A stretch of DNA of 64,000 nucleotides from positions 1,297,501-1,361,500 of the forward strand of contig CM069770.1 of assembly GCA_036169595.1 (NCBI GenBank). Reading direction: 5' to 3'. Source of the DNA: Dictyostelium firmibasis (lineage: Eukaryota > Evosea > Eumycetozoa > Dictyosteliales > Dictyosteliaceae). This document shows, one piece after another, positions 16,902-31,525 of the stretch (position 1 is its first letter; every line of letters starts with the position of its first letter). A program made the position numbers and the translations under genes. The notes beneath the pieces are model-generated. The model worked only from the letters and a program-made list of their open reading frames with translations. It was not told the origin of the DNA and did no database searches.

Positions 16902-17691
16902 CAATTGGATTATTATGACTTGAATGTGATAATGATGTTGATGCGGCTATAGATGTATTATTGACTCCAATAGTAGATACTGCCGGTAGATTTAGTATTG
17001 GTATTGACGAAGATGATGTAGACGTTGACCCTATTGGCATATTAACCTGTATAGGTGAAGCTAAATTTGTATTTGCAATCAATGGTGTTGTTGATGTTGG
17101 TGTTGATGTTCCTGGTGCTGTCGTATTAATAATTGATATATTTCCTCCTCCAGTCGAAGGTACTACATTTATATTTGAATTGCCTAATGATGAAAAAGAT
17201 GGGGATGGGGATGGAAAAGGTGATGATATCATTGGTGTTGTTACAATAGGCACTGATGATGATGACAATGATACCATTGGCATTGTTGTTGCTGTTGTTA
17301 TTGAAGCCGCAGGTGTAATTGTAGATGTTGTAGTAGCAGCTGTTGTTGTTGTTGCTGTTGTCGTCGCTGGTGTTGGTGTTGTAATTGCATTATTTATTAA
17401 TGAAGAAGTTGTATTATTACTATTTGTTATGATAGTTGGGGGAGAATTTGGTATATGTGTATTTATTAAATCCAATTGAAATGTATTTAGTAATGGTAAT
17501 GCTGGATGTGAGGTAGAGGATTGAAGTATTGGTGATGTAGATAGAGATGTACTACCTAGTCTACTGGTATTAATACCAATACCACCAGTACTATTATTCA
17601 GTTGGTGATGTATATTATGTGAATTTTGTTGTGATAATCTCCTTTGATGACCACCATGAAAAGAAGATGTTGATCCGCCACTTTGACTCAT
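15880..17691 (-). CDS. pigP: PIG-P family subunit of GPI N-acetylglucosaminyltransferase
   Basis: Single exon of 603 residues from ATG at 17691. The PIG-P domain is at about residues 345-460 (nt 16660-16310): EVYGFVYWIATFLGYILYLL (TM1), FIPESVLSELGVHYYPSKYW, a second membrane segment (IPMYLVVCAIFGLVVYFC), and a tail ending in the family-type 'IPIGVVNEVLY'. PIG-P is a small ER-membrane component of the complex that adds GlcNAc to phosphatidylinositol, the first step of GPI-anchor synthesis. It normally consists of little more than this domain. Here the domain is preceded by roughly 340 residues rich in Ser, Thr, Asn and Pro, and followed by a Gln run of about 25 and a Ser/Asn-rich tail. The core domain is convincing; the extensions look like Dictyostelium low-complexity padding. 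Confidence 0.9.
16222..16297 (-). repeat. (CAA)n array coding poly-Gln in pigP
   Basis: TTG triplets on the plus strand (CAA on the coding strand), about 25 copies, directly after the PIG-P domain. Confidence 0.93.
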
Positions 17692-17789
17692 CCTTTAATT
17701 GATTGCGAATATATGGTTTTTTTTTTTTTTAAAAAAAGAATGAAAGGAACTATGGAAAATAAAATTTAAAAAAAAAAATTTAAAAAAAC

Positions 17790-17839
<50 letters not shown>

Positions 17840-18230
17840 ATTTTATTTTTTATTATTTTTTTTTTTTTTAAAGTTTTATTTTTCATAAAAAAAAAGGATC
17901 ACAGATATAAAATAATAAGCTAAAATAAGTGATAGTCATTAAATCCATTGAACAACCAAAAACTATTACCTGTATTCAAAAAAAAAAAAAAAAAAAAAAG
18001 AAAAAGAAAACCAAAAAAAAAAAAAAAAAAAAAAAATCTTCATATATTATATTTATTGGTTAGAGATCATTTTGCAAAATTTGAATTCACATGCAAAATA
18101 TTGGTACAACCAATTTGATATCTCCTTCAAAAAAAAAAAAAAAAAAAATAGAAAACTTTTTAAATAATTATGATTTTTTTTTTTAATTTTGTTTTTCCTT
18201 TTTTTTTTTTTTTTTTTTTTCAGATGAAAA

Positions 18231-18272
<42 letters not shown>

Positions 18273-18690
18273 ATGATAATTGCAAACATGGCATTGGGTT
18301 ACACAATTGTTTTCAAATTGGTTGCCATAACAAAAATGCGAAATAACGATATAACATCACAAAAATGTGATTACAATGATTTGTCGCACTTTATACCCAA
18401 AATTAATGATGTTTAAAATTTTTTCTCTATTATTTATTATTATTATTATTATTATTTTTTTTTTTTTTTTTATTTTTTATTTTTTATTTTTTATTTTTTT
18501 TTATTTTTATTGATTTTTTATTTTTTATTTTTTATTTTTATTGATTTTTTGAAAAAACGAAAGGTTATGGCGTTTTGTATAAAAATTTTAAAGTTGGGAT
18601 TTTTTTTGTTGCTTTGGAAATAGTTGGTTTCCCAAATTGAGAGATATTTTATGAATCTTTTTTTATTTTTTATTTTTTTTTTTTTCTTTT

Positions 18691-18723
<33 letters not shown>

Positions 18724-18891
18724 GTCGTTATTGAACCATCAAATTTTTTTTTCTTTTTTCTTTTTTCTTTTTTTTTTTTTTTTTTTTTTTCTTTTTTGTT
18801 TATGTTTGTTGATTTTAAAATTATAATATAATATAATAGAATTGAAAACAACTTACTCAACCTTGTATATAAATTTATAAAGTAAATATTA

Positions 18892-18926
<35 letters not shown>

Positions 18927-18966
18927 TTTAAAATATATTCTAATTTTCAAAAAAAAAAATTATAGA
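17692..18966. promoter_or_regulatory. Divergent intergenic region, pigP / elongase
   Basis: About 1.3 kb between diverging start codons, so it must hold both promoters. Mostly A and T homopolymers and TTTTTA repeats. Two pieces of more mixed sequence (18040-18130 and 18285-18420) stand out and could hold regulatory sites; I recognise no specific motif. Confidence 0.55.
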
Positions 18967-19482
18967 ATGGAATCAATTCAATCAATTATTACAGAATGGA
19001 GTGATTCAAAAAGTTGGGATCATTTATTCCAACATAATTTTAAAGATTCAAACTGGTCCGAATTATTTGACCCAGTAAATTTCAAATTCAAATTTGGGAC
19101 AACTCCATTTTCACAATTCCAAATTATTCCATCAGTTATTTCCTTTTATTTAGTTGCAATCTTTTCAATTAAAGTAAATATTTTAAAATTCTTTTATTTA
19201 TTGTTTTTTTTTTTTTTTTTTTTTCATTAATAATCTCTAATTTCCTTTTCTTTTTTTTTTTTTTTTTATAATTTTTCTTTTTAGTTTTTAATGAGAAATA
19301 GAAAACCATTTTCATTAAAATATGTCTCAATTTTACATAACGCAATTTTATGTATTTGGTCACTTATTATGTGTGTAGGAGTTTTATATGAAGTTATTAA
19401 AAGAGTTACTGTAAATTGATTTTTTATTTATTTATTTTTTTTATTATTAATAATTTAAATATTTTTTTTTTTTCCTTTTTAT

Positions 19483-19514
<32 letters not shown>

Positions 19515-20080
19515 GGGGAAAAAAAAAATAATAGGCAGAAGGACCATTATTCGCAGTTTGTGAAACTGTTACAGGATTTGATAAGGGACCAGCATACTAT
19601 TGGAGTTATATTTTTTATATCAGTAAATTTTATGAACTTTTAGATACAGTAATTATAGTATTAAAAAAGAAACCATTAATTTTCTTACATGTTTACCATC
19701 ATTGTATCGTTGTATGGTTATGTTGGTACTTTATGTACACTGGTTGGAATCTCCAATTATGGGTAGTTTTCTTGAATACCTTTGTTCATGTATTTATGTA
19801 TTACTTTTACTTCCAAACTGGTAGAGGTAAAACCGTCTGGTGGAAGAAATATATCACTATGATTCAAATCATTCAATTCATTTGTCTTGGTATTGCAGGT
19901 ATTTTACATATAGCAGCTATCAACTTAAATTCAACTCCATGTTTAACTCATTACCCAGCTTTCGCTTCTGCTTACTCTATTAATTTCTCTTTCCTTTTCT
20001 TATTCTCTCAATTCTTTGTTAAATCTTATTCAAATAAACCATCAACTACAACACCAACAAAAACAAAGAAAATTGATTAA
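18967..20080 (+). CDS. ELO family very-long-chain fatty acid elongase, 292 residues
   Basis: Three exons: 18967-19173, 19285-19410 and 19535-20080 (TAA), all joined in phase 0. ELO signatures in order: KFYELLDTV, the HxxHH catalytic box (FLHVYHHCIVV), HVFMYYFYF, and the TxxQxxQ motif (TMIQIIQF). About seven hydrophobic segments fit the ER-membrane topology. The protein ends KKID, a KKxx di-lysine ER-retrieval signal. It catalyses the condensing step (acyl-CoA plus malonyl-CoA to 3-ketoacyl-CoA) of fatty-acid elongation; chain-length specificity cannot be read from the sequence. Start choice: first ATG after a poly-A leader; the next in-frame ATG is in exon 2 and would lose part of the fold. 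Confidence 0.93.
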
Positions 20081-20248
20081 AAAAAAAAAAACAAAAAAAA
20101 AAACAAAACAAAAAAAACAAAACAAAACAAAATAAAGTAAAAAAAAAAATTAAAAAAATTTAAAAGATTTAATTATTGTTTATCTTTTTAATTTTACTAA
20201 TAGTATCATTTTATTATTTTATTATTATAGTTATTTTTTTTTTTTAAT

Positions 20249-21842
20249 TTATTCCACACCATTATAAAAAGTAACATCTTCATCATGTTCAATTTTTTTC
20301 TTATTTTTTATATAATCTTTTAAACAATCAGAGAGGATTTTAAAAGCAATTTCACCATCTTCTTTTTCAAGATAAGAAAATGTAACTCTGATGTATGGAG
20401 TTTTAATTGATCTATCTGGAGAACTAGAAATACCTAAACCAAAGATAACTTTATGATGTCTAAGTACATCTCTAACAAATTCATAGGAACAATCAATTCC
20501 CAATAGTTTGACCCAAAAATATAATCCTGCGTTTGGCACTTTGTATTCGACTTGACCTTTCAAATGTTTCTCGAAAAGTTCAATTGTTTCACTTCTCTTT
20601 CTAATTAATACCTCTTGAACGTTCTCTACATGTTTATCGAATTTCTCATCTCCCCAGCTCAACAGTAACTTCTCCAATGCAATTTGAGTCAATCCACTGG
20701 CATGAAATACCGATGCATTCAACTCAAATGCAATGGAGCCAAATAGTTTGGAATTGGTGGTTATAAATCCCATTCTAACACCACTGGTTAGAAACTTTGA
20801 GAATGTGTCTAATCTGATTACTCTATCCTCTCTATCGATAGATAAGAATGATTTGTGTAGGATTCTCTTACCGTTTGAATCTTTTGGATTATCCAATTGT
20901 AAGAAAAAGTGAGGGTCATCTTCAATTATTAATAGATCATATTTACAGGCGATTCTATAAATCTCTTCTTTTCTCTTTACATCGTACATAACACCAGTTG
21001 GATTTTGACCATGTGGTATTATGTACAATAGCTTTGGGAATTGCTTGTTTGGATAAAGTTTCTCCCAATTACTCAATACATTATTCAATTCCCATGGTAT
21101 CATACCTTTTTCATCCATTTCAATCGGTGCAAAATTAATACCTACTGGTTGTGTAACTGCAAACATTCCACCATATGTATATCTTTCAACTATCATTGAA
21201 TCACCTCTATTAAAAAATACTTTAACCAATGAATCAAGTGCATGTTGTGATCCTGGTGTCATTAATAAATCCCATTCTTTACCTGGTGTTTTTGCTTTTA
21301 TATATCTATTAGAATTTTATAAATTTTTTTTTTTTTTTTTAGAAAATATTAAAATATTTACGATCACATAAACCATGATACCTCATTTGAAGAGATTTAC
21401 ACCAGTTTCTTAATTTTGGCAAACCTGGTGAATCTGAATATTGTTGAATCAATTCCAATTCTTCGTTTGATAGTTTAACTTTTTCACTACCCATAAAATT
21501 AAAATTAAATTCTAATTCTTTAAAAGGAAAAAATAATTTACTTGGTACACCTGCTCCAAATGAATACTTTAAAAAGTTTTCTTTATTAATTTAAAAATTT
21601 TAAAATAAAAATAATATAAAATAACAGAAAATAAATAAACATACAATTTCATTTGATACTAAAAAGGTTGAAATTTCAACTTCAGTTAATTGACATGGTG
21701 TTGAATTTCTTAAACTAAAATATTTTGAATAGTCTTTAATTGGTTCTTTATATTTATAGTCATATAATGATTTTTCATTCATATCTTCACTAATATATGT
21801 ATTTTTCAATTCTTGAGAAATTTGAGAAATTTTGTCTGCCAT
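20249..21842 (-). CDS. PLP-dependent class I/II aminotransferase (AADAT / aromatic type)
   Basis: Three exons: 21842-21645, 21566-21362 and 21294-20249, about 482 residues. Fold-type I features: SYGAGVPS-like start of the core (YSFGAGVPS), 'LMTPGSQHALDSL', ERYTYGGMF, IPHGQNPTGV, LLIIEDDPHFFLQ, and the cofactor lysine in DTFSKFLTSGVRMGF. This matches the alpha-aminoadipate/kynurenine/aromatic aminotransferase branch, which moves amino groups to 2-oxoglutarate. The second intron is ambiguous: donor gtaaat with acceptor aaaag (used here, giving RYHGLCDPKTPGKEW) or donor gtatca with acceptor taatag (giving RYIKAKTPGKEW). Both keep frame. The first aligns better with human AADAT, which has a His at this site. 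Substrate not determined. Probably cytosolic, as no targeting peptide is obvious. Confidence 0.9.
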
Positions 21843-22817
21843 TATTATTATTATTATTATTATTATTTATTATTATTATTATTATTATTAATATAGTTTT
21901 TTGTATATTACTATTATTATTGCTATTAAAATAATGATGTTTTTTTTTTTTTTTATTTTAATTATTTTTAGTAATATATTAATGAACTGGTTTCTTTTAC
22001 ATTAAAATTAATTGGTTTTATTTTTTTTATCAAAAATAAAAAAAAAAGTTTTATTATTATATTGAAAAAAAAAAAATTTAATGTTAAATTTAATATTTAA
22101 AATATTTTTTTTATTTTTTTATTTTTTATTTTTTATTTATTTTTATTTTTATTTTTTTTCAAAACCCAAAATGGTCATATTTTCGTTTTTTACTATCTTT
22201 GATTTTTCTCAACAAGGAAATGAAATCTATTAACGTTAAGTTGCTTGTGTTAATAAGAAAAACCTTAAAAAAGAGGAGAGGGAAAAAATACATTTAAAAT
22301 ATTTTGTATTTTAAAAAAATCCTTTTTTGGTTTTTCAAGACCTATAACATTTTTTATTATTATTATTGTTATTATTATGAAGGGTTTTTTTAAAAAAAAA
22401 AAAAGACAATCAATCATGAAAAAGGAAGTTCAAAACAATTTTGAATTCTTGTAAATTCAATTTTAATCCTAATTCAATTTAAAAAAAATTTCATAAAAAA
22501 AAAATTTTATTTTTTTTTGAAAAATATTTATTTTTTTTTTTATTTTTATTTTTTTTTGTATGTGTAAAAAAAGTTTTTTATACATACAGATAAAAAGGAG
22601 TGGTTTAAATATATATAAAAAAGAGTAACCACACTTATTAAACACTTTTAAAACAAAAAAAAAATAAATAATAAAAAAATAATAATAAAAAAAATAAAAA
22701 CACAAGTAATACTTAAAAAATATAACCATATAAATCAACCAATAAAGGTGCACCTCTCATTTGCAAGAAACTAATAATAATAAAGTAGTAATAACAAAAA
22801 ATATAATATAAAAAACA
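21843..22817. promoter_or_regulatory. Divergent intergenic region, aminotransferase / DCN1-like
   Basis: AT-rich, with an ATT microsatellite just upstream of the aminotransferase start (21840-21892) and a piece of more mixed sequence at 22160-22300. A TATA-like stretch (22606-22618) lies about 200 bp upstream of the DCN1-like start. No gene is recognised. Confidence 0.55.
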
Positions 22818-23944
22818 ATGACAAGAAAATATACAAAGAAATCCAGTGGGTCCACTGCATCCACAACAAACTCTACAGCTGAGATTGTTGATTTAACTAC
22901 ATCGACTTCGAGCGTAAGATTCTATTTAAATCTTTTGTTAACATAATAAAATAGATCAATATTAACATGAAAAAAAAATAATAGGTTGGGAAAAAGAGGA
23001 AGAGTCCTGATGAAAAGTTACAACCTATAACAAAGAAAGCATTAAATTCGTTAACACCAGTTCAAATAATGTTTGAAAAATATAAAGGTATTTAATAAAA
23101 TAAAATAAACCTAAGTTTAGGACATGAAAAAAAAATATTAACACATATATCAATAACATTTAGATGACGATGAGTCAATTGGACCAGAGGGTATAACAAG
23201 ATTTTGTAGTGATTTAGGTCTTCCACCAGATAGTGTAAGTTTATTAATAGATAGATATATTGATAGTTCACACTCTTCATATATCTCAATTTAGTGAATA
23301 TACATTAACACAAAATTTTGTGTTGGAATTTTTTTAATTTTTTTTATTTGTTTTTAGTTTGAAATTTTAATTTTAGCATGGACAATGAATGCAGTTAAAA
23401 TGGGATATTTTAGTAAGAGTGAATTTAATAGTGGATTTGAAAAATTACATTGCAGTGATTTGGCAACATTAAAGAAACAGTTGACATCAAGTGCACAAAA
23501 ATTAAAACATGACACAACAAAATTTACAGATCTTTATAAATATGCATTTGGTTTTGCAAGTGAGGTAGAGAGCAAAAAATCTGTAGATTTAGCTACAGCA
23601 GCGGAAATGTTAAAATTACTATTACCTGATGGTCCACACACCACAAACTTTGCTGATTTTTTATGTGTATGTTTTTTATTTTGTTTTGAGTACAATTTCA
23701 ATATAAATCATTTATTAGACCATTTAATTAGTAGTATTGCATATTCTAACCCTCTTTCATGTTAATATAATGTAAATATTCATAGACTCAGCCAAATAAA
23801 TCAATTAATAAAGATCAATGGTTATGTTTTTTAGAATTTTCAAGAACTGTAAAAGCAGATTTATCAAATTACGATGATTCAGAAGCTTGGCCACTTCTTC
23901 TTGATCAATTTTCAGAATGGGTTCAACAAGAGAAGAGGATATGA
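22818..23944 (+). CDS. DCN1-like (DCUN1D) cullin neddylation factor, 245 residues
   Basis: Five exons: 22818-22913, 22985-23087, 23164-23234, 23358-23666 and 23786-23944 (TGA). The joined protein has a short Ser/Thr/Lys-rich N terminus, then the PONY (potentiating neddylation) domain: [60 protein letters not shown], and the C-terminal cullin-binding surface [32 protein letters not shown]1 proteins bind cullins and the NEDD8 E2 and stimulate NEDD8 transfer, activating cullin-RING ligases. The UBA domain of yeast Dcn1 is absent, as in DCUN1D3-5-like members. The N terminus is basic (KKRKR) and could be nuclear. Exon phases all agree. Confidence 0.92.
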
Positions 23945-24021
23945 AATAGTTTTAATATGTATAACTTTAAGAACGATCAAAAATAGCAACAACCACAACA
24001 ACTGCAATAACAACCACAACC

Positions 24022-24053
<32 letters not shown>

Positions 24054-24059
24054 AACAGC

Positions 24060-24103
<44 letters not shown>

Positions 24104-24328
24104 ACAGAAAAGAAATGTAAAAAGGAAAATTGTGTACAAAAAAAAAAAAAAAAGAACTCTAATAAATATTAACTTTTTTTATTTTTTTTTAAGTAAAATT
24201 TATAAATCTTTTTTTTTTTGTATACAATTTTCCTTTTAACTTTTTAAACCTTTAAAAAAAATAACAAAAAAATATTCATTTATTAAAGTTCAGTATTTTA
24301 TTTTTTTATTTATTTTATTCCAAAGATT
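23945..24328. other. Convergent 3' region with CAA repeat
   Basis: After the DCN1-like TGA comes an array of CAA/CAACAA with interruptions (about 23985-24107), outside any credible coding frame and so probably in the 3' UTR, followed by A/T tracts and the mvk 3' end. Confidence 0.7.
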
Positions 24329-25800
24329 TTATTTTTGGATTGGGAAAATATTAATTAAAACACCAGGATCACCAATTGTAGCTTCCCAACTTTCAAAACC
24401 ATTTGAAGATAAAGTTGACTTGAGACTAGATAATTGGTCAAGAGTGGTATCTTGTTTCAAGAGGGTAATTACACAACCACCACCACCTGCACCAGTTAAT
24501 TTTGTATGAAAACCTAATGATTTTGTGATAGAAACGATTGTATCAATTGAAGAATGACCAACACCATAACAACCAGATAATAGATGTTGGTTCATATCGA
24601 ACATAAGATCCATGGTTTGTTGAAGTTTATCATTATCTTTATCGGTGTGGTATTGATTGAATGATTCAATACATTGAGTTGAGATAGTATCGATAAGATT
24701 TGAGACAGGATCAATCAAAGTTGGGAATAATTTGGAACGTTGAATTACACCTTCTACCAATGTTTTTGTTGAACGACTAACTTTTGTATTTGTAATTAAA
24801 ATACGTAATGGTGGTATACCTTTATCTAAAATCTTATAACCATTCTTACGAGTGAATGTCAATGCTTTACCAAATGTAGCGACTGCATTATCAATACCTG
24901 ATGGTGTACCATGCATAATCTTTTCACCCTGTAATGACCATAAATTAATTAAATTTAATTGTTCATCACAAAACTGTTGTTGTTGTTTTTGTTGATCAAT
25001 AACAATACCATTGTCCACACATTGTTTACAACCACCACAAATATAAGTATCAAATGCTTTTAATAAACCTGCACAAATACTAACACAAAATGATGCAGAT
25101 GAACCTAAACCTGCACCAATTGGTAAATCAGATGTAATCTTTATATTATATGCTTTGTTACATTTGGTTAAAGCACAAAATAAAAATAAAAATGTATGAA
25201 TACCTTTAATATCAATGATTTTATTCAATTCTTTTTGAAATAATTCATTACATTCAATTGGTTTTAATAAATCAACATCTATTCATTATAAAATATAAAA
25301 TATAAAATATTAATTTTATAAATAAAAAGTTAGTATTTCTTTTTTTTATAAAAAAAAAAAGAGGGTGTGATGTTATTATACTAATTATTATTACCAACCA
25401 TTTGGGAAATGATCTAATTTCTTAAATTCATCTAAACTCCATTCTCTGATACCAAAACCTGGTAAATCAGGGAAATCTAATAATAATGTGTTGTTTGTAT
25501 TTGGTGTAAATGTTACTGTAGTTCTTAATGACAATGCTGATGCAATTGCTGTTTTCTCTAATACAACTGCATGTTCTCCAAATAAAATGATTTTACCTGG
25601 TGCTGATACTAAAATATATGTTTTTATTTTTAATTATTTTAATAAATTTATTCCAATTAGTATATCTCTTTTATTTGATTAATAGTTTTGTTTTTTTTTT
25701 TTGTTTTTTTTTTTGTATAAAAAAAAATTTGGAAGGTTTTTAGAACATGATGAAATTTTATATTTTTACCTTGAATTATACTGTCTTGGTTTGATATCAT
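24329..25800 (-). CDS. mvk: Mevalonate kinase
   Basis: Three exons: 25800-25770, 25608-25399 and 25278-24329, about 396 residues. GHMP-kinase motifs: substrate/ATP N-terminal motif VSAPGKIILFGEHAVV, the ATP-binding loop SDLPIGAGLGSSASF, GTPSGIDNAVATFG, and the C-terminal motif KLTGAGGGGCVITLL. It phosphorylates mevalonate, an early step of isoprenoid and sterol synthesis. The N-terminal motif is split by the first intron, so the first exon gives only MISNQDSIIQ. The second donor reads gttggt, an unusual variant; the alternative gtaata four bases later would create a stop at the junction. A small insert with Cys and Gln (CGGCKQC, QQKQQQQ) sits between ATP loop and GTPSGID. Confidence 0.93.
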
Positions 25801-26612
25801 TTGAATAAAATGTTTTGTGGTTTATTTTTCTCTAATTAAAAAAGGGAGAGCTTTTTTGCTGTTATTATAATTGTGTTAATAAAAGAAAAATAAAAAAAAT
25901 AAAATAAAAATTAAATTATTTCTTTTTTACCACACACAAAAAAAAAAAAAAAAAAAACTAATGTTTAAAAATATCTTGAAGACTGAAAAAAAATAAAAAA
26001 TAAAAAATAAAAAATAAAAAATAAAAAATAAAAAAAAAAATAAAAAAAATGAAAAAAAAAAAAAAAAGATTTTATAAAAAAAAAAAAATAGTTCTCATTT
26101 TATTCATTGTTATTCAAAGATAACAATTTCTTTTAATTTATAAATTTTTATTTTTTTTTTTTCATTTTCTCATTATCTTAATTTTAATTTATATTTAAAA
26201 AAAATAATTTTTAAAATATATTTTTGTAGTATAATTTTATTTATTTAATTTTAATTTAATTTAAAATTAATTTTATTGTTTTCGTTTCCATTCATTGATT
26301 TTTTTTTTTTCTTTTTAAAGAGATTGATAGAAAAAGATTCCATACATTTAAATTAGCAAATTCATATTCTGTTTATTTTATTTTTTTATTTTTTTTAATT
26401 TTTTTTTAATTTTTTTTAATTTTTTTTTATTTAAATTTAATTTTTTTTTATTTTTTATTTTTTAAAAACTTTTTTTTTTAAGTTTTTAATTTTTTTATTG
26501 TAATAGTATTCCAGATGATATAAGAATCTAAAATACGTTGTTTATGTATAATATATATATATATAGAATCTATTTTATTTTATTTTATTTTTTTCAATTA
26601 AAATAAATATAA
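25801..26612. promoter_or_regulatory. Divergent intergenic region, mvk / fbxB
   Basis: Poly-A, poly-T and AAAAAT repeats (AAAAAT units at 25988-26045). A TA-dinucleotide block (26548-26566) lies about 50 bp upstream of the fbxB ATG and may serve as TATA element. Nothing else is recognised. Confidence 0.55.
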
Positions 26613-29204
<2,592 letters not shown>

Positions 29205-29306
29205 AATCATATAAAACTATACATGTATATTTTTTTTTATTTTATATATAAACATAAATATAGATTTCTATTTAATTATTTTTTAGTTTTATTTTTATTT
29301 TTTTTA

Positions 29307-29987
29307 TTAAAAATCTAAACTTTCATCATCTTGTTCTAAATATTGTTTAAAATAAACACAACGTTTCGGAGAAACCAAACCGTTATCACTACAAATATCG
29401 AAAACTGGACAATTACCACAAGGCATATTACAAAAATTATTTACAGGTATTGGTGTTTTAGTTGGTTTATAGAGGACACCAGATCTTCTTCCCATCATTC
29501 CCATTCTGGTATCTCTCATCTCTTCGATATCACCATCGTAGATGACGGTATTTACGAGTGCTTGAATATCCTCAGGACCTAAACTTTGACTGGTTGCCTC
29601 TTCGGCAACCTTTCTAAGATATGTAATGATATCGGCGAAATCTACAGCACCTTTATTTTCTACAAATGTTTTAATATGCATTTTCATGATTTGAATGTAT
29701 TGATGATCATAAGATTGATCCGAATATAATTGACCACCTGTAATTTCTCTACTTGGTTCCATATTGTATAACATGTATACTTTTTTTCTACCACTTTGAA
29801 TTGATTTCACCGCTTTAATAAGCTTTCTTGACTCTAATGTCTTTAAAATCTTTGTAATCTGTACTTGTTGATAACCTGAACTATTCTTTAATTCTCTTGT
29901 CCATGCACCAGTGTTAGATGATGCTTCAATTAATTGATATATTAAAAAATCTTCAACTCCTAATCCTCTAAATCTGTTGGGATGATT

Positions 29988-30033
<46 letters not shown>

Positions 30034-30331
30034 CATTGTAATAAAGCACATATTAATATGGTTAGTTATATTAATTGATCATTTTATGTATATAATATGA
30101 ATAGTTTAATGATAATTACTTTGATTGATCTTCAGGATTAATTTCTTTGTAGGATGTTGTTTCATCAGGATTTTGTATAATCATTAATCTACCTTGTTTA
30201 ATTAGATTATTTATAACTTTAACAATTTCCTCCATTTTATGTCCTAAACTAACCTCAATCATTTGTTGGGTTAAACCTGATGGATATTTATGACACAAGT
30301 CTAAAAATTTATTTTCCAATTCCTCAGACAT
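29307..30331 (-). CDS. RNA polymerase III subunit RPC6 (POLR3F / RPC39 family)
   Basis: Two exons: 30331-30120 and 29973-29307, 292 residues, joined as DQSKFRGLGVEDFL. The winged-helix part is recognisable: HKYPSGLTQQMIEVSL, ITKILKTLESRKLIKAVKS, KKVYMLYNMEPSREITGG. The C terminus carries the four-cysteine cluster CNMPCGNCPVFDIC, which in this subunit binds an iron-sulphur cluster. RPC6 is part of the RPC3-RPC6-RPC7 subcomplex needed for Pol III initiation at tRNA and 5S genes. The intron (30119-29974) includes a short AAT-type repeat. The protein is slightly shorter than human POLR3F but all key segments are present. Confidence 0.94.
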
Positions 30332-30924
30332 TTTTTATGTGTATATATTGATATAGATATGCGTATGTATGTATACGTTTTAAATTATTTTTGGATTTAA
30401 AATATAACTATTATTATATATATACATATATATGAGTGAATTTTTGTAGTGGTGATGTTGATTTTATATGCTATTTACAAATGAGAAATGAAAAATGAAC
30501 ACACTTTTTTGTTGTGCGTTCTATTTTATGCAATTTAAAAAAAAAATTAGAAAAAATGCAATTCACGATTTTTTCAAAAAAATTTTTAATTTTTTTTTTA
30601 TTTTCCCCAATTTTTTTTTTTTTTTTTTTCACACAATCTTTGAACAAAAATGTTTATTTACAAAAACTTGATATCTATTTATTTTATAAAGATATTTTCA
30701 AAACCTTTTGGATAAATACTATTTATTGAATCTGATTTAAAAATATGACCAACACTGGATGGTATGGTAGAATGGTAGTCTATTATAATAAAAAGTGTTT
30801 TTTTTTATAAATTGAAATATTTAATAATCATTAAATATATGTATGTTAAAAACAATTTTATTTTTTTGGGATCATATAAATTTTTAAATGGTAAAAATGT
30901 GTTAAAAAATTTTAAAATATTTAC
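30332..30924. other. AT-rich spacer upstream of the RPC6 gene
   Basis: Holds the RPC6 promoter near 30340-30450 (TATA-rich), then homopolymers. I see no gene; a relic begins at about 30925. Confidence 0.6.
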
Positions 30925-31390
30925 ATAGTTTGTACATATGTAATTTCATCTTCATCATCATCTTCAAAATGAAAAATATTTAATATTGTTTTTTTTTTTT
31001 TACAATTTTTTTCATTCATTTAATTAGGTTTATAATAATTTTAGATTTTGATGATTATATGGTTCCATTTTAAGGAAATCTTGAAGGGGAAAAACTTAAT
31101 AGGGAAAACTCTCCGAAATAATCTTTTATTACCATCATTTTCTTTATTTATTCTCATTTAATTATATTAACCGATTCAACACTTGGGTTGATAATACTTG
31201 ATTAAAATGATAACCATGATTAATTTTTTTTTTTTTTATTAACATTATAGTATATGTTAATAAATACATGATGGAATATCTTTAATACCATATTCATTAA
31301 CAAATAAATTTAAATTTGATTTCAATATTTGTTCTTGTTTTTTAGATGTCAAATAATCAAATATTATTTATTATTACTATTAAAACTATC
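30925..31390 (-). pseudogene. Decayed FNIP-repeat gene relic
   Basis: Read on the minus strand, 31355-31262 encodes YLTSKKQEQILKSNLNLF then VNEYGIKDIPSC, close to the N-terminal segment of the neighbouring FNIP gene (EQLFKSKYRDYIKKL...IPSSV). At 31218-31172 lies one FNIP unit (GYHFNQVLS) nearly identical in DNA to the functional array but with about 13 bases missing, which breaks frame. Stops and poly-A tracts separate the pieces. A short open piece (HFEDDDEDEITYVQ, about 30982-30927) may be the old C terminus, though this is uncertain. The order on the minus strand, N-terminal piece then repeat unit, matches a real FNIP gene reduced to fragments. Confidence 0.65.
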
Positions 31391-31525
31391 CATTTATTTT
31401 GAAACAACCAAAAAAATATAAAAAAAAAAATAAAAAAAAATTAAAAATGAAAATAATGTTTTAAAAAAGAAAAACTTTTTTTTTTTTTTTTTTTATTAGT
31501 TGCAAGGAATTTGATGAATTTTAAC

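Noticed and set aside
16961-17479. Asp/Val-rich plus-strand frame opposite pigP
   Set aside because: Mirror of the Ser/Thr-rich N terminus; the minus strand continues to the PIG-P domain.
18690-18950. Lys-rich minus-strand frame
   Set aside because: Made of poly-T/poly-A tracts in intergenic DNA.
23912-24239. Asn- or Leu-rich frames over the CAA array after the DCN1-like gene
   Set aside because: Begin inside the last exon in another frame and have no conserved content.
30750-30790. Possible tRNA-like piece
   Set aside because: No complete A and B box pair or cloverleaf could be formed.
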